This document shows, one piece after another, positions 45,643-54,096 of a stretch of DNA of 64,000 nt. The translations under genes and the position numbers were made by a program. The notes beneath the pieces are model-generated. The model searched no databases. It saw only the letters and a list, made by a program, of their open reading frames with translations, and was not told the origin of the DNA. This stretch comes from Magnetospirillum fulvum (GTDB taxonomy: Bacteria > Pseudomonadota > Alphaproteobacteria > Rhodospirillales > Magnetospirillaceae), in NCBI RefSeq assembly GCF_900108475.1, contig NZ_FNWO01000015.1:20222-84221 (forward strand). Reading direction: 5' to 3'. The stretch's first letter is position 1. Each line of letters starts with the position of its first letter.

Positions 45643-48281
45643 CAAGCGGGCTCCTTGCGTGCGGTTTCCGAAGCGAGGAAATCCTGGGCAAACCGTTGCA
45701 GCACGCCTCCGGCCTGATAGATCGACACGTCTTCCGCCGTATCGAGGCGGCACAGAACCGGCACCGAGGTAACCTCGCCCGTACGGCGACGAATGAGCAA
45801 AACGAGATCGGCCCGAGGCTGCGGTTCCCCGATCACGTCATAGGTCTCGCTGCCGTCGAGGTCCAGCGTCAGCCGCGTCGTCCCCGGCTTGAACTCCAGC
45901 GGCAGAACGCCCATCCCGATCAGGTTGGTGCGGTGGATACGCTCGAACCCTTCGGCAAGGATCGCCTCGCCCCCAGCCAGACGCACCCCCTTGGCGGCCC
46001 AGTCGCGCGACGAGCCCTGGCCGTAATCGGCTCCGGCGATCACGATCAGCGGCTGCCTGCGCGCAAGGTAGGTTTCGATCGCCTCCCACATCCGCATCAC
46101 CGTGCCGTCCGGCTCGAGACGAGTCAGCGAGCCTTTCTTCACCGCCCCATCGACCACCGCCATTTCGTTGACCAACTGCGGGTTGGCGAAGGTGGCGCGC
46201 ATCGCGGTCAGATGGTCGCCGCGATGGGTCGCATAGGAGTTGAAATCCTCTTCCGGCAGCCCCAGCCGGGTCAGGTACTCACCGGCCGCCGACGTGGACA
46301 GGATCGCATTGGACGGCGACAGATGATCGGTGGTGATGTTATCCGGCAGTAGCGCCAGCGGCCGCATGCCCCGTAGGGTGCGCGGGTTTGCCGCCAAGGC
46401 TCCGACCCCTTCGGTGTCCCAATACGGGGGACGGCGGATGTAGGTCGAAGCCGGACGCCAGTCGTAGAGCGGGCTGATTTTCTCCGAGATTTCGCGGCGA
46501 GCCGAAAACATCGGATCGTATATCTGGCGGAACTGTTCGGGCTTGACGCAGGACGCAACGATGGTGTCGATTTCCTCGTCGGACGGCCACAGATCCTTCA
46601 GGGTGACCGGGTGGCCGTTCTGGTCGGTCCCCAGCACATCCCGTTCGATGTCGAAGCGGATGGTCCCGGCCAGGGCGTAGGCGACCACCAGCGGCGGCGA
46701 GGCGAGAAACGCCTGCTTGGCGTAAGGGTGAATCCGCCCGTCGAAATTGCGGTTCCCCGACAGCACCGCCGTCGTATAGAGGTCGCGAGCAACGATCTCC
46801 TGCTGGATTTTCGGATCAAGCGCACCGGACATCCCGTTGCAGGTGGTGCAGGCATAACCGACGATGCCGAACCCCAATTTTTCCAGGTCCGGCAGCAGCC
46901 CCGCTTCTTCGAGATACAGCCGAACCACCTTCGACCCCGGCGCGAAGGAGGTCTTGACCCAGGGTTTGCGGATCAGTCCCAGTTCGTTCGCCTTTTTCGC
47001 CAGCAGAGCGGCGGCGATCATGTTGCGGGGGTTGGAGGTATTGGTGCAACTGGTGATGGCGGCAATGATGACGGCACCGTCCGGCAGCCGACCGGCCCGC
47101 TCCTCCGCCTGGGCTTGGTCGAGATTGACGGCGATGCCGCGCGCCGCCAGCGCCGAAGTCGGCAGACGCCGATGCGGGTTGGACGGACCGGCCAGGGTGC
47201 GCTCGACGCTGCCCAGATCGAACGCAAGAACGCGCTCGTAATCGACGGCGTGCAGCGCATCGGCCCACAGGCCGGTGACCTTGGCGTAATGCTCGACCAA
47301 CGCAACCTGTTCCGGCGCGCGTCCGGTCAATGCCAAATAATCAATGGTCTGCCGGTCGATCGGGAACAGTGCCGCAGTAGCGCCGTATTCCGGGCACATG
47401 TTGGATATCGTCGCCCGGTCGCCGATCGACAGGCTGGCCGCGCCGTCGCCAAAAAATTCGATCCAGGCCCCCACCACCCGTTCCTTGCGCAGAAACTCGG
47501 TCAACGTCAGCACGATATCGGTGGTGGTGATGCCGGGCCGCCGCCGTCCGGTCAGGCGGACCCCGACGATATCGGGCAGCCGCAACATCGAAGCGCGGCC
47601 CAGCATCACCGTTTCCGCTTCCAGACCGCCGACGCCGATCGCGATCACCCCCAGCGCATCGACATGCGGGGTGTGGCTGTCGGTACCGACACAGGTGTCG
47701 GGAAACGCCACCCCGTCCTGGACCTGGATCACCGGCGACATCTTTTCCAGATTGATCTGGTGCATGATGCCGTTGCCCGCCGGAATCACATCGACATTCT
47801 TGAAGGCGTGCTTCGTCCACTCGATGAAGTGGAAACGGTCTTCGTTGCGGCGGTCCTCGACGGCGCGGTTCTTATCAAAAGCATCCGGATCGAAACCGCC
47901 ATATTCGACGGCCAGAGAATGATCGACGATCAACTGGGTCGGCACCACCGGATTGACCCGGGCCGGGTCGCCGCCCTGGTCGGCGATGGCGTCGCGCAGA
48001 CCGGCCAGATCGACCAGCGCGGTCTGGCCGAGAATGTCGTGACAGACTACCCGGGCGGGGTACCAGGGAAAATCAAGATCACGGCGGCGCTCGACGATCT
48101 GCCGTAAGGCATCGCCCAGTACGTCAGGAGCGCAGCGGCGCACCAATTGCTCGGCCAGAACGCGGGAGACATAGGGCAAGCCGTCCCACGCACCGGGGCG
48201 AATGTCGTCAATGGCCGCGCAGGCGTCGAAATAGTCGAGAGACAGGCCGGGCAAGGGCTTGCGGAAGGATGCGGGACTCAT
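45642..48281 (-). CDS. acnD: Fe/S-dependent 2-methylisocitrate dehydratase AcnD
   Basis: An 879-residue aconitase-superfamily enzyme dehydrating 2-methylcitrate. Iron-sulfur cysteines lie in ITSCTNTSNPRNM and YACTTCNGMSGAL, with VGTDSHTPHVDALGVIAIGVGG and GADYGQGSSRDWAAKGVRLAGG as further family blocks. Immediate neighbours prpC and prpF distinguish AcnD from AcnA. It starts 13 bases after prpC and overlaps prpF by one base. Confidence 0.94.
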   Translation of the reverse strand: MSPASFRKPLPGLSLDYFDACAAIDDIRPGAWDGLPYVSRVLAEQLVRRCAPDVLGDALRQIVERRRDLDFPWYPARVVCHDILGQTALVDLAGLRDAIADQGGDPARVNPVVPTQLIVDHSLAVEYGGFDPDAFDKNRAVEDRRNEDRFHFIEWTKHAFKNVDVIPAGNGIMHQINLEKMSPVIQVQDGVAFPDTCVGTDSHTPHVDALGVIAIGVGGLEAETVMLGRASMLRLPDIVGVRLTGRRRPGITTTDIVLTLTEFLRKERVVGAWIEFFGDGAASLSIGDRATISNMCPEYGATAALFPIDRQTIDYLALTGRAPEQVALVEHYAKVTGLWADALHAVDYERVLAFDLGSVERTLAGPSNPHRRLPTSALAARGIAVNLDQAQAEERAGRLPDGAVIIAAITSCTNTSNPRNMIAAALLAKKANELGLIRKPWVKTSFAPGSKVVRLYLEEAGLLPDLEKLGFGIVGYACTTCNGMSGALDPKIQQEIVARDLYTTAVLSGNRNFDGRIHPYAKQAFLASPPLVVAYALAGTIRFDIERDVLGTDQNGHPVTLKDLWPSDEEIDTIVASCVKPEQFRQIYDPMFSARREISEKISPLYDWRPASTYIRRPPYWDTEGVGALAANPRTLRGMRPLALLPDNITTDHLSPSNAILSTSAAGEYLTRLGLPEEDFNSYATHRGDHLTAMRATFANPQLVNEMAVVDGAVKKGSLTRLEPDGTVMRMWEAIETYLARRQPLIVIAGADYGQGSSRDWAAKGVRLAGGEAILAEGFERIHRTNLIGMGVLPLEFKPGTTRLTLDLDGSETYDVIGEPQPRADLVLLIRRRTGEVTSVPVLCRLDTAEDVSIYQAGGVLQRFAQDFLASETARKEPA

Positions 48282-48294
48282 GGCGTTTCCAATA

Positions 48295-49464
48295 TCAATG
48301 ACGCTGGTCGATCGCCTCGAAGGCGCGATCTTCCGGTCCGACGTAGTGGGCGCTCGGACGGATGATCTTGTTGTCTATGCGCTGTTCGATGATGTGTGCG
48401 GCCCAGCCGGAAGTCCGGGCGATGACGAAAAGCGGCGTGAACATCGCGGTCGGCACCCCCATCATGTGGTAGCTGACGGCGCTGAACCAATCGAGGTTGG
48501 GGAACATCTTCTTGGCGTCCCACATCACGGACTCGATGCGCGCGGCGATGTCGAACATCTTGGTCGATCCGGCATCGACCGACAGCTTGTGGGCGACGGT
48601 CTTGATGACCTGATTGCGCGGATCGGAAACGGTGTAGACCGGGTGGCCGAAACCGATCACCACTTCCTTGTTTTCGACGCGGCGACGGATGTCGGCCTCG
48701 GCCTCGTCCGGAGTGTCATAGCGTTTCTGGATCTCGAACGCGGCCTCATTGGCTCCGCCATGCTTGGGGCCGCGCAAAGCGCCGATCGCGCCGGTGATGG
48801 CCGAATACATGTCGGAGCCGGTCCCGGCGATGACGCGGCCGGTGAAGGTCGAGGCGTTGAATTCATGCTCGGCATAGAGGATCAGCGAGGTGTGCATTGC
48901 CCGTTCCCACACCTCCGACACCTTGCGGCCGTGCAGCAGGTGCAGGAAATGGGCCCCGATCGAGTCGTCGTCGGTCTCAACGTCGATACGCCGGCCATTG
49001 TTGGACCAGTGGTACCAGTAAAGCAGCATCGAACCGAGCGAGGCGAGCAGACGGTCGGCGATGTCGCGGGCGCCGGGAAGGTTGTGATCGTCCTTTTCCG
49101 GCAGCGCACAGCCCAGCGCCGACACCCCGGTTCGCATCACGTCCATCGGATGGGCCGACGCGGGCAGGCATTCCAGCGCGGTTTTGACGTTGTTGGGCAG
49201 GCTGCGCTTCGCCTTCAACCGGGTCTTGTAGGCCCGCAATTCGGCAATCGTCGGCAATTTGCCGTGCACCAACAGATGGGCGACTTCCTCGAATTCACAG
49301 CGTTCGGCGATATCGAGGATATCGTAGCCCCGGTAGCGCAAATCGTTTCCGGTCTTCCCAACCGTACAAAGACCGGTGTTACCTGCCGTTACCCCAGAAA
49401 GCGCAACAGACTTCTTTGCCTTAAACGGAACTGAGATATTTTTCTCATTGACACTGGCGTTCAT
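48295..49464 (-). CDS. prpC: 2-Methylcitrate synthase (canonical)
   Basis: A 389-residue citrate-synthase-family enzyme joining propionyl-CoA and oxaloacetate. Catalytic residues are intact: His in [10 protein letters not shown], His in [10 protein letters not shown], His in [14 protein letters not shown] and Asp in [16 protein letters not shown]. The ATG at 49464 has GGAGG 7 bases upstream. It is the first clear gene of the prp run and lies below the promoter block at 49778-49849. Comparison with the altered homologue at 29007 is what shows the latter's missing residues. Confidence 0.94.
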   Translation of the reverse strand: MNASVNEKNISVPFKAKKSVALSGVTAGNTGLCTVGKTGNDLRYRGYDILDIAERCEFEEVAHLLVHGKLPTIAELRAYKTRLKAKRSLPNNVKTALECLPASAHPMDVMRTGVSALGCALPEKDDHNLPGARDIADRLLASLGSMLLYWYHWSNNGRRIDVETDDDSIGAHFLHLLHGRKVSEVWERAMHTSLILYAEHEFNASTFTGRVIAGTGSDMYSAITGAIGALRGPKHGGANEAAFEIQKRYDTPDEAEADIRRRVENKEVVIGFGHPVYTVSDPRNQVIKTVAHKLSVDAGSTKMFDIAARIESVMWDAKKMFPNLDWFSAVSYHMMGVPTAMFTPLFVIARTSGWAAHIIEQRIDNKIIRPSAHYVGPEDRAFEAIDQRH

Positions 49465-49739
49465 ATCAAAGCCTCCACTGCGATAATATTATATTTATTG
49501 TATGGACACCCATCCGCCTCATGCCTGCCTCCGTCTTGAGGCCACGCTTCATTCTGAAGCTCTTGTTTCAATAGGTAACCTGAAGACGCGATGATCCACA
49601 TGACCTTGATCAAAGAACCCGGATATTCAAGGAAGCATTTCTTGAATCGACTGGCAATTTCTCTCACAAACCGACACTTTCCGTGCGGCACCACTACTTC
49701 GTCTTCTCGCCTCCTAAGGACATAACTTCTTGTCGACAT
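49461..49739 (-). CDS. Possible small orphan ORF overlapping the prpC start
   Basis: A 92-codon open frame beginning [20 protein letters not shown], with AGGGA 7 bases before its ATG and a stop overlapping the prpC start as ATGA. Both are signs of a real, coupled gene. Against this, its codons are AT-rich at third positions and unlike the host, and I recognise no domain. It may be an accidental frame in a long prpC leader. Confidence 0.25.
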   Translation of the reverse strand: MSTRSYVLRRREDEVVVPHGKCRFVREIASRFKKCFLEYPGSLIKVMWIIASSGYLLKQELQNEAWPQDGGRHEADGCPYNKYNIIAVEALI

Positions 49740-49777
49740 CGCACTGTCCCTCAATAATACGCAGTGTTATCGCCATA

Positions 49778-49849
49778 AAAACCCCTAAAGAAGCGCAGAG
49801 TTGCCAGCGAAGAGAGTTACATTTGTTAATTTTTGCAAAGATTCGCGAA
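49778..49849. promoter_or_regulatory. Promoter block and TTTGCAAA box upstream of prpC
   Basis: Bases 49778-49810 and the TTTGCAAAGATTCGCGAA box at 49832-49849 match the leader of the altered-enzyme operon (31587-31648). The spacing between block and box is one helical turn longer here. It lies about 315 bases upstream of prpC. A 12-bp perfect palindrome, AAATCGCGATTT, at 49933-49944 is a further possible operator in this divergent prpC/cobF gap. Confidence 0.6.
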
Positions 49850-49969
49850 TTCATTTGTTCCACAAAGAGATCGGCCACCCTCTGTCAATCCCACAATGGA
49901 AAGAACCGGGTTGTACGACTACGGCGTAGACGAAATCGCGATTTTCGCTTTTGATCCTGCCTCTGCCCC

Positions 49970-50010
49970 CGGACCAAACCGAGGACCAGGATAGGGTCTG
50001 TTTTGGTCCG
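49970..50010 (+). promoter_or_regulatory. Long imperfect hairpin in the cobF leader
   Basis: CGGACCAAA (49970-49978) pairs with TTTGGTCCG (50002-50010), with an inner GACC/GGTC stem (49984-49987 and 49995-49998). It ends 31 bases before the cobF ATG. No cobalamin riboswitch core is visible, so this is an unassigned structure, either an operator or an mRNA element. Confidence 0.4.
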
Positions 50011-50041
50011 CCGCCTGTTGGATGCACTTTAGGGAAAAATC

Positions 50042-50815
50042 ATGAAGACCATTCTTCTGATCGGAATCGGTCCCGGCGATCCAGACGCCTTGACCCTGGC
50101 TGCGATCAAGGCAATCGGCCGTGCCGACGTTTTTTTCTTCCTGGAAAAAGAGGGCGAAGGCAAAGACTCGCTGATCCGCTTCCGCCAGCAGATTTTGCAA
50201 ACCCACCGGGGCGACCGGCCCTATCGCACCGCCACCAGCCAAAACCCGGTGCGCGATCATGCGGCGAAGGACTATGTCGGCGCGGTCAAAGATTGGCACC
50301 GCCAACGCACTGCGGTCATCAAGGCCCTGATTGAGTCCGAGATGGCTGACGGCGAAACAGCCGGGCTGCTGATCTGGGGAGATCCGTCGCTCTATGACGG
50401 AACGATCCAGCACCTGCGCGATATAATCGACGAGAGCAGCACCGAGCTGAGCTTCGAGGTCATTCCCGGAATTACCTCGATTCAAATGCTGACCGCTCGT
50501 CACAAGATTCCGCTCAATCGGATCGGGGAGAGCATCACCATCACCACAGGCCGCCAAATCGAGCAGACCGACCCCGGGTTGATCACCAACGCGGTGGTGA
50601 TGCTGGATTCGCGTTCCGCCTTCCATCGACTCGAGGGGTCGGGCGATATCGACATCTATTGGGGCGGCGATGTTGGCGGGCCCGACGAAGTCCTGATCTC
50701 TGGTTCATTGGACGAGGTCGCCGAAAGGATCGATCAGACGATTGCTGAGCAGCGTGCCCGCAAGAGCTGGATCATGGACAATTACCTGCTGCGCCGACGT
50801 CCAAAGCAATCCTGA
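50042..50815 (+). CDS. cobF: Precorrin-6A synthase (deacetylating)
   Basis: A 257-residue SAM-dependent C1-methyltransferase of the oxygen-dependent cobalamin pathway, making precorrin-6A from precorrin-5 with loss of acetate. The start ILLIGIGPGDPDALTLAAIKAIGRADVFFF is the tetrapyrrole-methylase glycine loop, and LLIWGDPSLYDGT and VIPGITSIQMLTARHKIPLNRIG are CobF blocks. The ATG at 50042 has AGGGA 6 bases upstream. It stands alone here, divergent from prpC and convergent with the conjugation genes, implying that the other cob genes are elsewhere. Confidence 0.93.
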   Translation: MKTILLIGIGPGDPDALTLAAIKAIGRADVFFFLEKEGEGKDSLIRFRQQILQTHRGDRPYRTATSQNPVRDHAAKDYVGAVKDWHRQRTAVIKALIESEMADGETAGLLIWGDPSLYDGTIQHLRDIIDESSTELSFEVIPGITSIQMLTARHKIPLNRIGESITITTGRQIEQTDPGLITNAVVMLDSRSAFHRLEGSGDIDIYWGGDVGGPDEVLISGSLDEVAERIDQTIAEQRARKSWIMDNYLLRRRPKQS

Positions 50816-50868
50816 TAAACCGTGATCATAGCCACCATCCTTAGCCGGGGCTCTATGCCTGATGACGC

Positions 50869-51171
50869 TCATTCCCGGCCCACTCCTCCCGTCGGGATCG
50901 AAGCCGGCGCGGCCTCCTTCCGCCCCCGCCGCCGGACCGGTTCGGCGGCGTCAGCCGTGATCGCGCCATCCTGGCGGGTCTTGGCAAACCCCCGGTCGCC
51001 GGCGAGGAATGCCGCCAGCATGGGCGGGATCAGGTCGGCGACGGCCTCGGCATGGCCATAGGCTTGGCGATACGCCTCGGCATAGGCGACGAGATCTCGG
51101 TTGAGGTCGGGACTGACAGTGATGACGATGCGGACCGGAGTGCGGTCGGGCAGTTTGCCAAGCTTCAACAT
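50869..51171 (-). CDS. DUF2274 protein, end of the trb operon
   Basis: A 100-residue small protein (MLKLGKLPDRTPVRIVITVSPDLNRDLVAYAEAYRQAYG) of the DUF2274 family, regularly found directly after trbI in Tn4371-like elements. It begins 12 bases after the trbI stop. It has no signal peptide or membrane segment; the tail is basic and proline-rich. Its function is unknown. Its end is 53 bases from cobF, so the border between transfer region and chromosomal gene falls in 50816-50868. Confidence 0.8.
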   Translation of the reverse strand: MLKLGKLPDRTPVRIVITVSPDLNRDLVAYAEAYRQAYGHAEAVADLIPPMLAAFLAGDRGFAKTRQDGAITADAAEPVRRRGRKEAAPASIPTGGVGRE

Positions 51172-51183
51172 GACGACCTCCGT

Positions 51184-52398
51184 TCAGCCCCGATAGGGGC
51201 GCAGGATCAGATCCTTGTGGACGATGACGCGAAGCGGCCAGCCGGGGCGGACGGTCAGGGTCGGCTGGATGTTGAGGTTTTTCTCGGTCAGGCGCTGACC
51301 GGCGCGATCAGCGTTCTGCTGGGTCGATTCGCGAATGGCGCGGACCAGATCGCCCTCGTTCGATCCAAAACTGAGTTCGGTGCCGACCCCGAGCAGGGTG
51401 GCGAGGGCGATGCCCTTCAGCAGCGCCCAGGTATGGTAATCAACATCGTCCTCGAGTCCGGCATAGCCGGCGGTATCGGTGGCAGGCAGATTGTCGATCT
51501 GGATCGAGGTCCCGTCCGGCATGACGATGCGTCGCCACACCAGCAGGGCGCGGGATTGGCCGAAGGCGACGACGCTGTCGTAACTGCCGATCAACCGGGC
51601 CCCCTGCGGGATCAGCAGGGTGCGGCCGGTCACGCTGTCGAACACATTCTCGGTGATCTGCGCCACCACCATTCCCGGCAAATCGGATTTCAACCCGGTA
51701 ACGAGACTGGCGGCGATGACGCTGCCGGCCATCACCTGCCAGGGCGAGGCCGGCTGCTGCAGAGCATGGGGATTATAGATGCCGGTCTCCGGTTTCTGGT
51801 TGAGGAAATCGAGCTTGCGCTGCTGAGTATTCGGATCGTGCTCAGGATCAAGGGCGAGCCGGGGAGACTCCGGATTGGACGGCGTGCCCCCCTGCCCCAC
51901 CGCCGGACTGAATGCCGCCGGTCCAACCGGCTGCGGGCGGGTATTGATCTGGAACATCACTCCGGCTTCGCGGGCCTTCTGCGATTGCTGAAGCAGACGC
52001 TGCCGTTCGGCCGCCGCCGCCTGATCCACCGGCTCGGCCCCCGGGGCGATGCCCATCTGGCGCTGATGCTCGAGGATCGGGCGCCCGAGATCGCCAGGCA
52101 AGGGCGGCCCCAAGGGTGGTGTGTCCGGTTTGATCTGACCATACGATCCCGGCAGGGCGGAGAGGCCGTCCGGGGTGGTCTTGCGCTCGGTGTTGTAGAG
52201 TTCCTGGGCTTGCTGCCCGATCCTGAGCGCCGAGCCTTTCAGCCCCCACCAGGTCACGCCGAAGATCATCGCCGAGGTTACCCCGGCGATGCCGATCAGC
52301 AGCGCGCGCTTGAATCGCAGCACGTTGCGCGGCGGCGCCCGCAGCACCAGGGATTCAGGATCGGACTTGGGCGAGCCGGGGGCGTCATGCGTATTCAT
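51184..52398 (-). CDS. trbI: Conjugal transfer protein TrbI (VirB10-like)
   Basis: A 404-residue inner- to outer-membrane scaffold of the mating channel. It has a short cytoplasmic N-terminus, one membrane helix (ALLIGIAGVTSAMIFGVTWW), a proline-rich periplasmic linker and a C-terminal VirB10 beta-barrel (SVIAASLVTGLKSDLPGMVVAQITENVFDSVTGRTLLIPQGARLIGSYDSVVAFGQSRALLVWRR). It overlaps trbG by 4 bases. Confidence 0.94.
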   Translation of the reverse strand: MNTHDAPGSPKSDPESLVLRAPPRNVLRFKRALLIGIAGVTSAMIFGVTWWGLKGSALRIGQQAQELYNTERKTTPDGLSALPGSYGQIKPDTPPLGPPLPGDLGRPILEHQRQMGIAPGAEPVDQAAAAERQRLLQQSQKAREAGVMFQINTRPQPVGPAAFSPAVGQGGTPSNPESPRLALDPEHDPNTQQRKLDFLNQKPETGIYNPHALQQPASPWQVMAGSVIAASLVTGLKSDLPGMVVAQITENVFDSVTGRTLLIPQGARLIGSYDSVVAFGQSRALLVWRRIVMPDGTSIQIDNLPATDTAGYAGLEDDVDYHTWALLKGIALATLLGVGTELSFGSNEGDLVRAIRESTQQNADRAGQRLTEKNLNIQPTLTVRPGWPLRVIVHKDLILRPYRG

Positions 52399-53381
52399 GA
52401 CCGACCCCCGCTCTTCGGCACGCCATCGGTGCGGCTGATCCGAACCACCTGCTGGGGATCGGTGCCCAGGCGAAGTTCGGCGGCGGCGAACAGGCGATCG
52501 ACGATGTAGTAGTTGCGCCGCACCCGATAATTGACCAACTGAGCCTCGCCGTCAGGCCCGACCACGAACAACGGCGGCGCCTCTCCCTGATCGAGCCGGG
52601 CCGGGAACTCGATATAGACCTTGGCCCCGTCGTCAAAGGCGCGCAGCGGCCGCCAGGGCGGGCTGTCGCCGGAAATGGCGTAGCGGAACCGCAAGGACTC
52701 GAGGGCGATGCCGTCGGCGACCGGCGCGGCCGCCTCAGCCGACGCGTTGCGCCGTTGCAGTGCAATCAGGGTCCCCTGCGGATAGGTCCAGGAGATCGCC
52801 GCCATGCTGGTGCGGGCGGTGCTCTCCAGTTGCAGGTGATAGAAGCGGCGGTCGGTAGTGATGATCAGGTTGGTCCGGAGCCCCGGCGCGAACGGCTTGA
52901 CCAGGACATGGACCCGCTTGGACTCGCCCGCCCCGCTGGTGGTGTCGCCGATCACCCAACGCACCGTGTCGCCGGCCGACACCGCGGTGAGCTGCTCGCC
53001 GGGTTCGAGCGCGATGTCACTGACCATCTCCGGCGCGGCATAGAGTCGGTACAGCGCCCCTTCGCTGTAGGGATAGACCTGGATCGCGTTGATATAGCCA
53101 TGGGCCGAGGGTTCCTGCAGTGCCGCCCGGTTGGCGGCGGCAACCCGCATTGTCGGCTTCCGCTGGTCCGGCCTGACCGGCTCGGGCAGCGGCTGAAGCT
53201 GGCCGGGCAACGGCAGCGGCGTGGGAATCTCGACCACCTCCACCAGACGGGGCGGCTCCGGCGCGATGGTGGCGGGATGGAAAGTGGCGCCGTCATAGGC
53301 AATCGCCGGCGGCGGTTCCTTGCCTGCGCAGGCGGCCAAGATGAGGACAGAGACGATCATGATGATGGGAGCGCGTTTCAT
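52395..53381 (-). CDS. trbG: Conjugal transfer protein TrbG (VirB9-like lipoprotein)
   Basis: A 328-residue periplasmic or outer-membrane channel component. The N-terminus (MKRAPIIMIVSVLILAAC) is a lipoprotein signal with an LAAC lipobox, and the later DGAKVYIEFP and VNYRVRRNYYIVDRLF segments are VirB9 C-terminal signatures. It overlaps trbF and trbI by 4 bases on each side, so the genes are strictly coupled. Confidence 0.94.
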   Translation of the reverse strand: MKRAPIIMIVSVLILAACAGKEPPPAIAYDGATFHPATIAPEPPRLVEVVEIPTPLPLPGQLQPLPEPVRPDQRKPTMRVAAANRAALQEPSAHGYINAIQVYPYSEGALYRLYAAPEMVSDIALEPGEQLTAVSAGDTVRWVIGDTTSGAGESKRVHVLVKPFAPGLRTNLIITTDRRFYHLQLESTARTSMAAISWTYPQGTLIALQRRNASAEAAAPVADGIALESLRFRYAISGDSPPWRPLRAFDDGAKVYIEFPARLDQGEAPPLFVVGPDGEAQLVNYRVRRNYYIVDRLFAAAELRLGTDPQQVVRISRTDGVPKSGGRS

Positions 53382-54094
53382 GGCGATTTCCCTTCCGGTT
53401 TGCTGGTGCCGGGATCGAGGTCGCGGGTCCAGGCCAGGGCGGTGACGTAGAGGCCGAGCGGGTTCTTCCGTACCGTCTCGGCGGTGCGCGGCGGCTGGAT
53501 CACGACCGACAGAATCGCGGTCCAGCGGCTGGTGGCGGCGAGGCTGCCGCGCTCATAGATCTGCTCGGTCCATTTGACCTGGAACGAGGACTCGGAGGCC
53601 CGCACCACGCTGGTCACCTGGACCGAGACGGTGCGGGTGCCGATCTGGGCGAACGGATCGCTGGCGCGGGCCTGCTCGGTGAGAAACAGGGCGGCACGGT
53701 CGGTGACAAAGTCGTAGGCCTCGAGCCAGTTCTGACGCACCAGCACCGGATCGATCGACAAGGCGCGGACGTTGGTGATGAATCGGGCGAGATACCAGGC
53801 GATCTGGGCATCGCTGGGCCGATACGCCTCGATGGCAGGCCCGACCGCCCGCACCTGTCCCTGCGTGTCGATTTCGACGACATAGGGGACGACGCGGCTC
53901 TGGGCCGATTGCCAGATCAGACCGCCGGCAAGGCCGAGGCTTAAGCTCAGGCCGCCGAAGGCCATCAGCCGCCAGTTGCGGGCCTGGACCCGGGCGGAGC
54001 CGATCCGCTCGTCCCAAGCTTGCGCCGCTTTCTGATAGGGCGTCACCGGCAGCGGGGTCTCGCCGTAACGCTGGAGGGATCGTCGTAACAACAT
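53378..54094 (-). CDS. trbF: Conjugal transfer protein TrbF (VirB8-like)
   Basis: A 238-residue bitopic inner-membrane protein with one helix (LMAFGGLSLSLGLAGGLIWQ) and a periplasmic VirB8/TrbF NTF2-like domain (VPYVVEIDTQGQVRAVGPAIEAYRPSDAQIAWYLARFITNVRALS). NPLGLYVTALAWTRDL near the end is a TrbF hallmark. It nucleates the channel at the inner membrane. Confidence 0.94.
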   Translation of the reverse strand: MLLRRSLQRYGETPLPVTPYQKAAQAWDERIGSARVQARNWRLMAFGGLSLSLGLAGGLIWQSAQSRVVPYVVEIDTQGQVRAVGPAIEAYRPSDAQIAWYLARFITNVRALSIDPVLVRQNWLEAYDFVTDRAALFLTEQARASDPFAQIGTRTVSVQVTSVVRASESSFQVKWTEQIYERGSLAATSRWTAILSVVIQPPRTAETVRKNPLGLYVTALAWTRDLDPGTSKPEGKSP

Positions 54095-54096
54095 GC

